64,000 nt of DNA from Actinoallomurus liliacearum (GCF_039542035.1 NZ_BAABHJ010000001.1:310001-374000); one strand, 5' to 3'; shown: positions 1 to 7,950, counted from the first letter of the stretch. The notes: generated by a model not told the origin, from the letters alone. Numbers and translations are program-made.

Positions 1-826
1 GCCGCTTCAACAGAATCGCCGCGATCGCCAGCATGACGACGATCCAGAGGCAGAAGACCCCGAACCCCTGCCACGGGGTCAGGAGGTCGCTCTTGCCCTG
101 ATGCGCCTGGGCGATCAGGTGGCCCGCCTCGGACGGCAGGTAGGCGTGGACGTGCTTGCCGATGCTGCCGGGCAGCAACTGGGCCAACGGCGCGAGGACC
201 AGCACGAACCCGATCACTCCCGTGATGCCCGCCGCGGTGTGCCGGACGATCCCGCCGATCGCCAGCGCGAACAGCCCCAGCAGGGCGAGGTACAGCCCGC
301 CGCCGACGATGGCGCGCAGGACGCCCGGGTCGCTCAGCGACACCGGCACCTTGGAGTGGAGGATCGGCGCGCCGATGAAGAAGGAGGCGAACGACACCAC
401 CGTCCCGAGGACCAGGATCAGCAGGCCGAACACCGTCGCCTTGGCGGCGAGCATGGGCAGCCGCCGGGGCACCGCCAGGAGGCTGGCGCGGATCATCCCG
501 GTGGAGTACTCCGAGGCCATCACCATGACGCCGAGCACGCAGACGGTGAGCTGGCTGAGGAAGAACCCGCTGCCGAGGATCGTGCTCGTCGGGTCGGCGG
601 CCACGGCCGCGCGTCCCGCCGGGTCGGTCTTGTCCCACTGCGCGGCGGTGACGGCCGTGAACAGGGCGGTGAAGCCCAGGTCGAGGACGACCAGCAGGAT
701 CAGCGACCACACCGTCGAGCGCACGGAGCGGATCTTGGTCCACTCGCTCAGCAGCAGGTGGTGGAAGCCCGGCCGGTGGTCGGCGGGAGCGGCCGGGCCG
801 GCGGGCGCGCTGGTAGCGGTGGTCAT
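1..826 (-). CDS. ABC transporter permease, ABC-2 type (partial)
   Basis: Membrane subunit of an ABC exporter; the C-terminal end lies beyond the left edge, leaving about 275 residues. After a short Ala/Pro-rich N-terminus comes the typical motif LLLSEWTKIRSVRSTVWSL, then several hydrophobic membrane spans, among them segments resembling LTVCVLGVMVMASEYSTGMI and LLGLFALAIGGIVRHTAAG. The SEWTKIRS...SEYSTGMIR pattern is characteristic of actinobacterial ABC-2 permeases that export small molecules or antibiotics. The ATG overlaps the stop of the ATPase gene by an ATGA junction, so the two are translationally coupled. The substrate cannot be deduced. Confidence 0.9.
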   Translation of the reverse strand, partial: MTTATSAPAGPAAPADHRPGFHHLLLSEWTKIRSVRSTVWSLILLVVLDLGFTALFTAVTAAQWDKTDPAGRAAVAADPTSTILGSGFFLSQLTVCVLGVMVMASEYSTGMIRASLLAVPRRLPMLAAKATVFGLLILVLGTVVSFASFFIGAPILHSKVPVSLSDPGVLRAIVGGGLYLALLGLFALAIGGIVRHTAAGITGVIGFVLVLAPLAQLLPGSIGKHVHAYLPSEAGHLIAQAHQGKSDLLTPWQGFGVFCLWIVVMLAIAAILLKR

Positions 827-1755
827 CGCGGGTCTCCTTCGACGTCCGAGGCCGACGCCGCGCCGTACTCGACGCTCTCGCGGGTCAGCTCCATGAATGC
901 CTCCTCCAGCGAGCCGCGCCGGGGGGTCAGCTCGTGCAGCACGAAGCCGCCCGCGGCGGCGAGCTCGCCGATGCGCGGAGCCTCCAGGTTGGACACGAGG
1001 AGGGCGCCGTCGCCGTCCAGGGTCGTCTTGCCGCCCTCCTCACCGATGATGGCGGCGAGCCGTTCCGCGTCCGGGCTGCGGACGACCACCTGCTGCTCGG
1101 TGCTGCGCTCGATGAACTCCTCCGTCGAGCAGTCCGCGATGAGCCGCCCCCGGCCGATGACGATGAGGTGCTCGGCGGTGACCGCCATCTCGTTCATCAA
1201 GTGGCTCGACACGAAGACGGTGCGCCCCTCGGCGGCGAGGTACTTCATCAGGTTGCGGATCCACAGGATCCCCTCGGGATCGAGGCCGTTGACCGGCTCG
1301 TCGAGGATCAGCACGGCCGGGTCGCCGAGCAGGGCCGCCGCGATGCCGAGCCGCTGGCCCATGCCCAGCGAGAAACCGCCGGCGCGTTTGCGGGCGACCT
1401 CGTGGAGCCCGACCAGGTCGATGACCTCCTGGACGCGCTTGGCGCCGACGCCCTGGGTCTGGGCCAGGCACAGCAGATGGTTGTAGGCGCTGCGCCCGGT
1501 GTGGACCGCCCGTGCCTCCAGCAGCGCGCCGACCACCGAGAGCGGCCGCGGCAGGTCCCGGTAGTGCCGGCCGGCGATGGTCGCGTCACCGCCGTCCGCG
1601 CGGTCGAGCCCGAGCAGCAGACGCATCGTCGTCGACTTCCCGGCGCCGTTCGGCCCGAGGAACCCGGTGACCCTGCCGGGCTCGACGGTGAAGGACAGAT
1701 CATGCACGGCGACCTTGTCGCCGTAACGTTTGGTGAGGTTCTTCGCCTCGATCAT
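823..1755 (-). CDS. ABC transporter ATP-binding protein
   Basis: 310-residue nucleotide-binding subunit that powers the downstream permease. Visible motifs: Walker A GPNGAGKSTT near residue 35, signature FSLGMGQRLGIAAALLGDP near 130, Walker B LILDEPVNGLDPEG directly after, and the switch histidine in VSSHLMNE. The MGQ form of the signature and the C-terminal extension after residue 220 are typical of the actinobacterial drug-resistance (DrrA-like) exporter ATPases. It is the first gene of a two-gene leftward operon and diverges from the cation efflux gene across about 300 bases. Export of a toxic compound is inferred from family, not shown. Confidence 0.93.
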   Translation of the reverse strand: MIEAKNLTKRYGDKVAVHDLSFTVEPGRVTGFLGPNGAGKSTTMRLLLGLDRADGGDATIAGRHYRDLPRPLSVVGALLEARAVHTGRSAYNHLLCLAQTQGVGAKRVQEVIDLVGLHEVARKRAGGFSLGMGQRLGIAAALLGDPAVLILDEPVNGLDPEGILWIRNLMKYLAAEGRTVFVSSHLMNEMAVTAEHLIVIGRGRLIADCSTEEFIERSTEQQVVVRSPDAERLAAIIGEEGGKTTLDGDGALLVSNLEAPRIGELAAAGGFVLHELTPRRGSLEEAFMELTRESVEYGAASASDVEGDPR

Positions 1756-2054
1756 CAGCAGATCCTGAGGTGGGGGAAAGGGGGACGTGCGGTCGTCACG
1801 TTAGACGCTGCGTCCGTGTCGGCGGATCCACCCTTCGTATCGATCCAGCATCGCCGACCGGCCATTTCCCGTGGCCGGTCGGCCGAACGGGGCGCATCCC
1901 TTAGCGACCGCCGTCGACCGCCCCGAGCCGGGGGCCGGGTCCGACCGTCCTGCGGCAGGCGGCCCTGCCGCCCCGCACAGGCGACTCGGCCTCCTCGCGC
2001 AGGCGACTCGGACGGGCACGTATCGACGGGTCTTGCGCGGGTAACGGAACCCCC
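1756..2054. other. Divergent intergenic region with a perfect 12-bp inverted repeat
   Basis: No gene is seen in these 299 bases, which separate the leftward ABC operon from the rightward cation transporter. At 1853-1864 and 1872-1883 lie perfect 12-base arms (GCCGACCGGCCA and its complement) around a 7-base loop. No U-run follows, so an operator or a leader hairpin is as likely as a terminator. The remainder is G+C-rich without a clear promoter. Confidence 0.5.
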
Positions 2055-3086
2055 ATGAATCGGTCAACCCGTCGTACGGTCCTCGTCGCCGGGGCCGCCA
2101 ACCTGGTGGTCGCCGCGACCAAACTGGCCGCCGGCCTGATCTCCGGTTCGAGCGCGATGCTCGCCGAGGCGGCCCACTCCCTCGCCGACACCCTCAATCA
2201 GGCGTTCCTGCTCACGTCGCTGCGCAAGAGCAACCGGCCGCCGGACCGCGACCACCCGTTCGGCTACGGGCAGGAGCGCTACTTCTGGTCGCTGCTGGCG
2301 GCCTTCGGGATCTTCGTGGCGGGTGCCGGATTCTCCGTGTTCGAGGGCATCCTCGCGATGCTGCGGCCCCATGGGCACGAGGACCCGCTGATCGCGTACA
2401 TCGTGCTGGCCGTCTCGTTCGTGGCCGAGGGGATCTCGTTCGCCCGTGCCGTCCACCAGATGCGGCAGGAGGCCGAGCATCAGGGCCGGGAGGTACTGGA
2501 CCACGTGCGCCGCAGCCCGGACATGACGGTCAAGGCAGCACTGTTCGAGGACACCGCCGCCGTCATCGGTCTCGTCCTCGCCGGGGGCGGTCTGCTGCTC
2601 ACCCAGCTCACCGGCTCCTCGGTGTGGGACGGTGCCGCGTCCGTCGCCGTCGGCGTGCTGCTCATCGTCGTCGCGTACCGTCTCGGCCGCGACAGCCGGG
2701 ACATGCTCATCGGCCACGCGGCCGACCCCGACGAGCAGCGGCTGATCGCCGAGGAGATCAATGCGACCGAGGGCGTCGACGACGTGGCCGAGCTGCTGAC
2801 GATGCGACTCGGGCCCGACCATCTCCTCATCGCGGCGCGGGCGAGCTTCGTCGACGACATCACCGCCGAGGAGGTCGAGGACATGGCCGAGGACATCGAC
2901 CGGCGGGTCGGGGAACGGCTGTCCGTCACCCCGCACGTGTTCATCGACCCGACGCGGCAGCGGACCGCCGCGCAGCGTCCGGGTTTCGGGTCGGGCGAGC
3001 GGGTATACGGCCATTCGTGTTCCGACGACGACGGCCAGGCGGCGCGGGCGGAGGATCCGGGCACGACGACCGGACGGCCGGCCTGA
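2055..3086 (+). CDS. Cation diffusion facilitator family transporter
   Basis: 343-residue membrane antiporter of the CDF family, which exports divalent metals (Zn, Co, Fe or Mn) in exchange for protons. The N-terminal membrane domain shows the CDF metal-site pattern AEAAHSLADTLNQ in helix 2 (His and Asp) and ALFEDTAAVIGL in helix 5 (Asp). HPFGYGQERYFWSLLAA is the conserved loop after helix 2. The C-terminal part (about 215-300) is the soluble dimerisation domain, followed by a poorly conserved tail. The tail overlaps the probable start of the next gene, so it may be transcribed with the antiporter operon. The metal specificity is unknown. Confidence 0.92.
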   Translation: MNRSTRRTVLVAGAANLVVAATKLAAGLISGSSAMLAEAAHSLADTLNQAFLLTSLRKSNRPPDRDHPFGYGQERYFWSLLAAFGIFVAGAGFSVFEGILAMLRPHGHEDPLIAYIVLAVSFVAEGISFARAVHQMRQEAEHQGREVLDHVRRSPDMTVKAALFEDTAAVIGLVLAGGGLLLTQLTGSSVWDGAASVAVGVLLIVVAYRLGRDSRDMLIGHAADPDEQRLIAEEINATEGVDDVAELLTMRLGPDHLLIAARASFVDDITAEEVEDMAEDIDRRVGERLSVTPHVFIDPTRQRTAAQRPGFGSGERVYGHSCSDDDGQAARAEDPGTTTGRPA

Positions 3087-3514
3087 CGCGGTCCGTCATC
3101 GAGTCGGCGGCGTGGTGGGCGGCCCTGTACGTGATCTACCTGGGGATCATCTCGACGGTCTCGGTGACCGAGCTCATCGTCGGGGCCGCCGCGGCGGCGG
3201 TCGGGGCCACGGCGGCGGTCGCCACGCGGCGAACCCTGCTGCCCGACCTGGCGGTCGCCCGCCCACGGCTCCGCGCCCTGCTCCTGCTGCCCCCGCAGAT
3301 CCTCCGCGACTGCGTCCTGCTTTTGCGACCGGCCCGGCGGGGCCGGTTCGCCGAGGTCTCGCCGCCGTCCCACCGCGACGGTGTGCTGACCCTCCTGCTG
3401 TCGGTGTCGCCGGGCGCGTACGTCACCCAGGTGTCCCCGGACCGGGACACCATCCGGGTGCACCGCGCGGAGGACCGCCCCTCTCGCCTCGAACGGGAGC
3501 TGACCTCATGCTGA
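3017..3514 (+). CDS. mrpE: Mrp-type Na+/H+ antiporter subunit E
   Basis: Small membrane subunit of a multi-subunit Mrp/Mnh cation-proton antiporter. The C-terminal half has the MnhE pattern: membrane segment ALYVIYLGIISTVSVTELIV, then a basic stretch, PPQILRDCVLLL, and the family-typical LLSVSPGAYVTQVSPDRD. The start is uncertain. The only in-frame standard start is the GTG at 3017, inside the preceding gene; a CTG at 3083, overlapping the preceding stop, would give a length closer to the family norm and lies behind a GGAGG. Its stop overlaps the mrpF start by seven bases. Confidence 0.82.
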   Translation: MFRRRRPGGAGGGSGHDDRTAGLTRSVIESAAWWAALYVIYLGIISTVSVTELIVGAAAAAVGATAAVATRRTLLPDLAVARPRLRALLLLPPQILRDCVLLLRPARRGRFAEVSPPSHRDGVLTLLLSVSPGAYVTQVSPDRDTIRVHRAEDRPSRLERELTSC

Positions 3515-3753
3515 CCGCCGCGCTGGTCCTGCTGATCGCCGCCGTCGGGCCCTGTCTGCTCGCGACCCTGTGGGGCGATCCGGCCGACCGGCTGACCGGG
3601 CTCATCCTCGCGGGACCGGCGGCGACACTGGTCCTCCTGCTCCTGGCCGCCGGGTACGACCGGCCCGCCTACCTCGACGTCGCGTTCGTGCTCGGCCTGC
3701 TGTCGTTCGCGGGCTCCCTGGTGTACGCCCGGTTCATCGGGCGGACCCTGTGA
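3508..3753 (+). CDS. mrpF: Mrp-type antiporter subunit F
   Basis: 81-residue subunit with three predicted membrane helices: an N-terminal hydrophobic stretch, then GLILAGPAATLVLLLLAAGY, then VAFVLGLLSFAGSLVYARFI. The DPADRL between helices 1 and 2 and the closing RF(I) match MnhF/MrpF. The start ATG overlaps the mrpE stop; its own TGA overlaps the GTG of mrpG, so translation is coupled throughout this part of the operon. It is taken as a structural subunit of the antiporter; no independent activity is known for the family. Confidence 0.9.
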   Translation: MLTAALVLLIAAVGPCLLATLWGDPADRLTGLILAGPAATLVLLLLAAGYDRPAYLDVAFVLGLLSFAGSLVYARFIGRTL

Positions 3754-4019
3754 GCACCGTCCTGATCTGGGCGGGGGTCGCCGTCGCGGCGCTGAGCGCG
3801 ATCCGGCTGGTGCTGACCAGGGACCTGTTCGCACGGCTGCACTTCATCGGGCCGGTGACGGTGCTGGCCGCCCCTCTGGTCGTCGCGGGGCTCGCGCTGC
3901 GCACGTGGTCGTCCTGGCACGACGTGTTCAAGCTGGTCCTCATCGGCCTGCTGCTCATCGGCACCGGACCGGCGACCGTCGTCGCCACCGCACGGGCGCG
4001 GCGAGGGCCCGATGACTGA
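3750..4019 (+). CDS. mrpG: Mrp-type antiporter subunit G
   Basis: 89-residue membrane subunit. It has the MnhG/PhaG core RDLFARLHFIGPVTVLAAPL and a following GLLLIGTGPATVVATARA helix, with three membrane segments overall. It begins with GTG in a GTGA overlap with mrpF and ends seven bases inside the next gene. Together with E and F it forms the accessory module of Mrp complexes, found upstream of the DUF4040/B/C/D module in this gene order. Confidence 0.9.
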   Translation: MSTVLIWAGVAVAALSAIRLVLTRDLFARLHFIGPVTVLAAPLVVAGLALRTWSSWHDVFKLVLIGLLLIGTGPATVVATARARRGPDD

Positions 4020-4263
4020 CGCCGTCCTCATCGTGTCCCTGGTGCTGGTCGTCGTCATGGCGACCGCGGTCGTGCTGACCCGCGACCCGGCCCGCCAGGC
4101 GATCGTGCTGTCCGCCTACGGGGTGACACTCGGCATCCTGTTCCTGGTCCTGCAGGCGCCCGACGTCGCGCTCTCGCAGATCGCCGTGGGCACGGTCGTG
4201 GTTCCGCTGGTGGTGATCCTGGCGATCCACGCGATCCGCAAGCAGGGCGGCGAACGCCGGTGA
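4012..4263 (+). CDS. DUF4040 (MbhD/MrpA C-terminal-like) antiporter subunit
   Basis: 83-residue protein with three hydrophobic segments and the DUF4040 core ARQAIVLSAYGVTLGILFLV followed by QAPDVALSQIAVG. This domain corresponds to part of the C-terminal region of canonical MrpA and to the MbhD subunit of membrane-bound hydrogenases. Here it is a separate gene. Start and stop overlap both neighbours (8 bases with mrpG, GTGA with the next gene). A classic 700+ residue MrpA is absent from the operon, so this protein and the next one supply only the MrpA C-terminal functions. Confidence 0.85.
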   Translation: MTDAVLIVSLVLVVVMATAVVLTRDPARQAIVLSAYGVTLGILFLVLQAPDVALSQIAVGTVVVPLVVILAIHAIRKQGGERR

Positions 4264-4943
4264 GCCGCGGGGTGCGGTTCGCCGTCTTCGCCGTCGGCGC
4301 GGCCGGGCTCGGGGTGCTGTTCGTGCTGGCCGCGTTCCGCCTGCCCGACTTCGGGGGCCGGTTCCACCCGTACGGCGACCGCGCGGTGGCCTCCGCGATC
4401 GCCGAGAAGACGAAGAACGTCGTCTCGTCGGTCAACTTCGACCAGCGCGCCTTCGACACCGTGGGCGAGGAGCTGATCCTGTTCGCGTCCGCGCTCGGGG
4501 CCGTCGTCCTGCTGCGTACGGTGCGGCGGGAGCGGGAGGAGGAGGCGGGCGAGCACGGGTACGGGCCCGCCGACGTGTTCGACGCGTTGCGTCTCACGGG
4601 CTACGTCCTGCTCCCGGTGACGCTCCTGGTGGGCGTGTACATCGTCGCCCATGGTCACCTCTCCCCCGGCGGCGGCTTCCAGGGCGGCGTAGTGCTCGGC
4701 ACCGCCCTGCACCTCCTCTACCTCACCGGCGACTATCCCGCGCTGGCACGGCTGCGTCCCGTACCGGCCTTCGAGGCGGGCGAGGCCCTGGCCGCGGGCG
4801 CCTTCGTGATGGTCGGCCTGGCCGGCGCCGGACTGGTGAAAACGGGGAACACGCTGGTCGGGCTGGAGGTCGGCTGCGCGATCGTCCTGGTGCTCGCCAA
4901 GTTCTTCGAGCAGGCGCTCCTCGTACGCGAGGAGGGCGCATGA
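4260..4943 (+). CDS. mrpB: Mrp-type antiporter subunit B with MbhE-like N-terminus
   Basis: 227-residue membrane protein. The first about 90 residues (one membrane helix, an exposed loop with RLPDFGGRFHPYGDR, then TVGEELILFASALGAVVLL) resemble the MbhE/MrpA C-terminal segment. The rest has the MnhB signature GHLSPGGGFQGGVVLGTALHL and a terminal hydrophobic helix. A composite MbhE-MnhB protein is known in this subfamily. The gene starts with GTG overlapping the previous stop. Its TGA sits inside the first copy of the 68-bp tandem repeat, in an ATGA context that was probably once the junction with mrpC. Confidence 0.87.
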   Translation: MSRGVRFAVFAVGAAGLGVLFVLAAFRLPDFGGRFHPYGDRAVASAIAEKTKNVVSSVNFDQRAFDTVGEELILFASALGAVVLLRTVRREREEEAGEHGYGPADVFDALRLTGYVLLPVTLLVGVYIVAHGHLSPGGGFQGGVVLGTALHLLYLTGDYPALARLRPVPAFEAGEALAAGAFVMVGLAGAGLVKTGNTLVGLEVGCAIVLVLAKFFEQALLVREEGA

Positions 4944-5080
4944 GCGAGCGCAGCGAGCGAATCATGAGCACAGCGTCTCTGGTCACTCCTCCGACGAAGG
5001 AGGGCGCATGAGCGAGCGCAGCGAGTGAATCATGGGCACAGCGTCTCTGGTCACTCCTCCGACGAAGGAGGGCGCATGAG
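4931..5080. repeat. 68-bp tandem duplication between mrpB and mrpC
   Basis: Two full copies (4931-4998 and 4999-5066) differ at only two positions, and a third partial copy starts at 5067 (GGAGGGCGCATGAG). Each unit carries a GGAGGG ribosome-binding site followed by GCATGAG, so the RBS and ATGA stop-start junction is repeated three times. Every unit also contains the sequence GAGCGAGCGCAGCGAG. The third junction is the real mrpC start. The duplication therefore separates genes that would otherwise be directly coupled. Confidence 0.95.
4940..5011 (+). CDS. 23-codon micro-ORF created by the tandem repeat
   Basis: Starts at the ATG of the ATGA overlapping the mrpB stop, 3 bases after GGAGGG. 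It encodes a peptide beginning MSERSERIM and ending PPTKEGA, and stops in the ATGA of repeat copy 2. In copy 2 a CGA-to-TGA change shortens the equivalent frame to six codons, but an internal ATG at 5032 restarts a 15-codon frame ending at the mrpC ATGA. It may serve only to pass ribosomes from mrpB to mrpC. Peptide function is not implied. Confidence 0.35.
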   Translation: MSERSERIMSTASLVTPPTKEGA

Positions 5081-5417
5081 TCACCTGCCGTATCTGGCCG
5101 CCGGGTGGATCCTGCTCGCGGGGATCTTCGGCATGGTGACGAGCCGGAACCTGGTGCACGTCGTGGTGTGCCTGTCGGTGACGCAGTCGGCGACGTACGT
5201 CCTGCTGTTGACCGTCGGCTACCGCAAGGGCGGGACCGCTCCGGTGTTCTCCGACATCCAGCCCACCGGGAAGGTCGTCGACCCGGTCGTGCAGGCGATG
5301 GCGCTCACCGACATCGTCGTGAACGCGACCGCGACGGCCCTGCTGCTCGCGCTGGCCGTCCAGGTGGCGAAGCGGCAGGGCACCATCGACCCGGACGAAC
5401 TGCGGCCACTGGAGTGA
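5076..5417 (+). CDS. mrpC: Mrp-type antiporter subunit C (NuoK-like)
   Basis: 113-residue, three-helix membrane subunit related to complex I NuoK. Visible family features are GIFGMVTSRNLVHVVVCLSV in the first half, then the exposed loop with PVFSDIQPTGKVVDPVVQAM and the helix LTDIVVNATATALLLALAVQ. That ALTDIVV pattern is diagnostic of MnhC. The chosen ATG follows the third GGAGGG of the tandem repeat. An upstream in-frame GTG at 5025 would add 17 repeat-derived residues and is less likely. The stop overlaps the mrpD ATG (TGATG). Confidence 0.92.
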   Translation: MSHLPYLAAGWILLAGIFGMVTSRNLVHVVVCLSVTQSATYVLLLTVGYRKGGTAPVFSDIQPTGKVVDPVVQAMALTDIVVNATATALLLALAVQVAKRQGTIDPDELRPLE

Positions 5418-7168
5418 TGCTCCAGGCCGCGATCGCGGCACCCGTCATGGTCGCGATCCTGCTCGCCGCGGGGGGCCGGTGGCTGCCGCGACCGCTGGTC
5501 GACACGGTCGCGACCGGAACGGTCCTCGCCGTGACGGTGCTGCTCGGTGTCGTCCTGGCGGACGCGCTCCGGCACCCGGTCGTCGCGTGGCTCGGGGGAT
5601 GGCGGCCGCGGGCGGGTGTGAGCGTCGGCATCCCGCTCGTCGCCGACCCGATGTCGGCGGGCCTCGCGCTGCTCGTCGCCGTCCTGACGCTCGCGGCCCT
5701 CGTGTTCTCGTGGCGGTACCTCGTCGAGGTGCAGGCGATCTACCACGCGCTGATGCTCCTGTTCACCGCCGCGATGTGCGCGTTCGTCCTCACCGGAGAC
5801 CTGTTCGACGCCTTCGTCTTCTTCGAGCTGATGAGCGTCATCGCCTACGTCCTGACCGGCTACAAGGCCGAAGAGCCGCGGACGGTGCACGGAGCGCTGA
5901 ACTTCGGTGTGATCAACTCGCTCGGGGCGTACATCACGCTGATGGGGATCGGCCTGCTGTACGCCCGGACCGGGCAGTTGGGGTTCGCGGCCATGGGGGC
6001 GCGGCTGCCTGGTCAGGACCATCGCCTGGTCAATGTCGCGTTCCTCCTGATCTGCACCGGCTTCCTGGTCAAGGCGGCGGCCGCGCCCTTCCACTTCTGG
6101 CTGGCGGACGCCCACGCGGTCGCCCCCACGCCGGTGTGCGTGCTGTTCTCGGGCGTCATGGTGGAACTCGGTGCCTACGCGGTCGCGCGAACGTACTGGG
6201 CGACGTTCGCGGGGGCCGTGCCCGGGACCGGGCCCGCCCTGGCCGTCCTCGGCGTCGCCACCGCCCTGCTGGGCGGGGTCATGTGCGTCCTGCAGCGCCA
6301 CGTCAAGCGCCTGCTCGCGTACTCGACCGTCAGCCACGTCGGCGTCATCCTGCTCGGGGTCGCGGCTCTGGACCACGACTCCCTCGCCGGAGCGGCGTAC
6401 TACGTGCTCGGCCACGCGGGCGTGAAGTCCACGCTGTTCATCGCCGCGGGGACGCTGCTCAACCGGTTCGAGACCCTCGACGAACGCGAGCTGCACGGCC
6501 GCGGGCGCACGATGCGGGTGTCCGGCGCGGTGTTCCTCGTCGGCGGTCTGGGCCTGGCGGGAATGCCGCCCTCGGGGCTGTGGGCCGGCAAGACCGTGAT
6601 GGACGAGGCCGCCGAGCGCGCGGGCTGGTGGTGGGCCGCGCCGGTCGGCGTGGTGGCGTCCGCGCTCACGGCGGGCGCGGTGCTGCGGGTGTGGCTCCGC
6701 GTGTTCCGCGGCGCGGGCCCGTCCGGCGGCGGCACGGCCGAGCATGAGGACACCGAGACCGGGCCGAGGTTGTCGCGCCTGCCCTGGACCATGGCCGCGC
6801 CGGCCGTCGTCCTCGCCGCGGGCGCCGTGGCGCTGGGCCTCGTCCCCGGGCTGGGCCGCGGTGTCTCGCACGCGGCGGGAGTCTTCGTCGACCACGGCGG
6901 CTACGTCTCGGCGGTGCTGTCCGGCGGCGTCTGGCGCGCGGCGTCCGTTCCGCTCCATCTGTGGACCACCGCCGGGCTCGCCGGCGGAGCGGCCGGCGTC
7001 GTGCTGGCGGCGGTGGTCGCGGTGCTCGGCCTCCGCTACCCGGTGCCGCGCCTTCTGCGGCCCGTGGTCGCTCGCCTGCGGGCGGCGCACTCCGGGCATG
7101 TCGCGGAGTACGCCGCGTGGCTCACCGCGGGGGTGGCGCTGTTCGGGCTGCTGCTGTTCACCGCGTGA
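5417..7168 (+). CDS. mrpD: Mrp-type antiporter subunit D (proton-translocating, NuoM/ND5-like)
   Basis: 583-residue polytopic protein of the proton-conducting membrane transporter family. Recognisable segments are FDAFVFFELMSVIAYVLTGY (with the conserved Glu of helix 5), FLVKAAAAPFHFWLADAHAV (conserved Lys), LLAYSTVSHVGVILLGVAAL and VLGHAGVKSTLFIAAGTLL (conserved His/Lys). These charged residues form the ion pathway in complex I homologues. The length exceeds typical MrpD (about 490) by a C-terminal region with two further helices. It is the only large transporter subunit in the operon. The 3' end overlaps the convergent hemerythrin gene by 11 bases. Confidence 0.92.
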   Translation: MLQAAIAAPVMVAILLAAGGRWLPRPLVDTVATGTVLAVTVLLGVVLADALRHPVVAWLGGWRPRAGVSVGIPLVADPMSAGLALLVAVLTLAALVFSWRYLVEVQAIYHALMLLFTAAMCAFVLTGDLFDAFVFFELMSVIAYVLTGYKAEEPRTVHGALNFGVINSLGAYITLMGIGLLYARTGQLGFAAMGARLPGQDHRLVNVAFLLICTGFLVKAAAAPFHFWLADAHAVAPTPVCVLFSGVMVELGAYAVARTYWATFAGAVPGTGPALAVLGVATALLGGVMCVLQRHVKRLLAYSTVSHVGVILLGVAALDHDSLAGAAYYVLGHAGVKSTLFIAAGTLLNRFETLDERELHGRGRTMRVSGAVFLVGGLGLAGMPPSGLWAGKTVMDEAAERAGWWWAAPVGVVASALTAGAVLRVWLRVFRGAGPSGGGTAEHEDTETGPRLSRLPWTMAAPAVVLAAGAVALGLVPGLGRGVSHAAGVFVDHGGYVSAVLSGGVWRAASVPLHLWTTAGLAGGAAGVVLAAVVAVLGLRYPVPRLLRPVVARLRAAHSGHVAEYAAWLTAGVALFGLLLFTA

Positions 7169-7736
7169 GGGGTCCGGAGCCCGGCCAGCCGTCCAGCCCC
7201 GGGCCCGAATGATCGGTCAGCCCGGGCCGGGACCATCCGTGGAGCGGCGGGACGTCGGCCGGTTCGACGGACGGCCACACGGGCGTCGCCCGATTGGCCC
7301 GCTCGACCTTGGTGCCGAGGTCGTGGAGCATGGTGGTGTCGCAGGCGCCGGCCAGTCGCGGGAAGAGGTTCGTCTCCTCATCCGCGAGATGCTCCTGGGT
7401 GGTTCCGAAGAGGCGGCCGAACACCTCGTCGAACCGCGCGTCCGACGGGTCGAGTCCGTCCAGCTCGTTGATCGTCTGCCGTGCCAGGGCGTGGTCCGCG
7501 ATCTTCTCCGCGGCGAGCCGGTCGCCGTCCGGCACGTGGGCCCGGACCGCCGGATAGAGGTACATCTCCTCGGTCAGGGCGTGACGCATGAGCTCGGTGA
7601 TCACGCTCGCCACGAAATAGCGGCGCCGGCTGTCTCCGGGAGGAAGCGCGATGACGCGGACGAACATCTCCTTCACTCGGCGATGATCCCTCGTGAGTAC
7701 GTCGATGACGTCCCGGGACCCACGATCGGACGGCAC
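7158..7736 (-). CDS. Hemerythrin domain-containing protein
   Basis: 192-residue cytoplasmic protein of the hemerythrin HHE fold, which binds a di-iron centre and senses or detoxifies oxygen, NO or iron. The ligand pattern is present: LTRDHRRVKEMF (His), ITELMRHALTEEMYLYPAV (His, Glu) in the first pair of helices, and KIADHALARQTINEL and TTQEHLADEETNLFPRL in the second pair. I chose the GTG at 7736 because an excellent GGAGGAGGA lies just upstream; an earlier in-frame ATG at 7853 has no such site and adds a low-complexity leader. It converges on mrpD. Confidence 0.9.
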   Translation of the reverse strand: MPSDRGSRDVIDVLTRDHRRVKEMFVRVIALPPGDSRRRYFVASVITELMRHALTEEMYLYPAVRAHVPDGDRLAAEKIADHALARQTINELDGLDPSDARFDEVFGRLFGTTQEHLADEETNLFPRLAGACDTTMLHDLGTKVERANRATPVWPSVEPADVPPLHGWSRPGLTDHSGPGLDGWPGSGPLTR

Positions 7737-7950
7737 GGTTCCTCCTCCTCCGCCGATCCCCGGGACGAGCGACAGCCCCGCCCGCGCGGGATCGGCTGTC
7801 TGCTCAACCGTTGCGCCCCCGTTACCCGGACACCCGCAACCCAAACAAATCACTACGAATACGTACAGTCAGGGTGGAGTGGATGAGCTGCGGCGCGGAT
7901 CACGCCACCGTGGGATCACGGCCGGTTCGCGGATCCGCCAGACTGGGAAG

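Noticed and set aside
4931..5080. Repeat interpreted as a CRISPR-like array
   Set aside because: Units are directly adjacent without spacers and no cas genes are present.
7737..7853. N-terminal extension of the hemerythrin to 7853
   Set aside because: The sequence is low complexity and the GGAGGAGGA before GTG 7736 gives a much better start.
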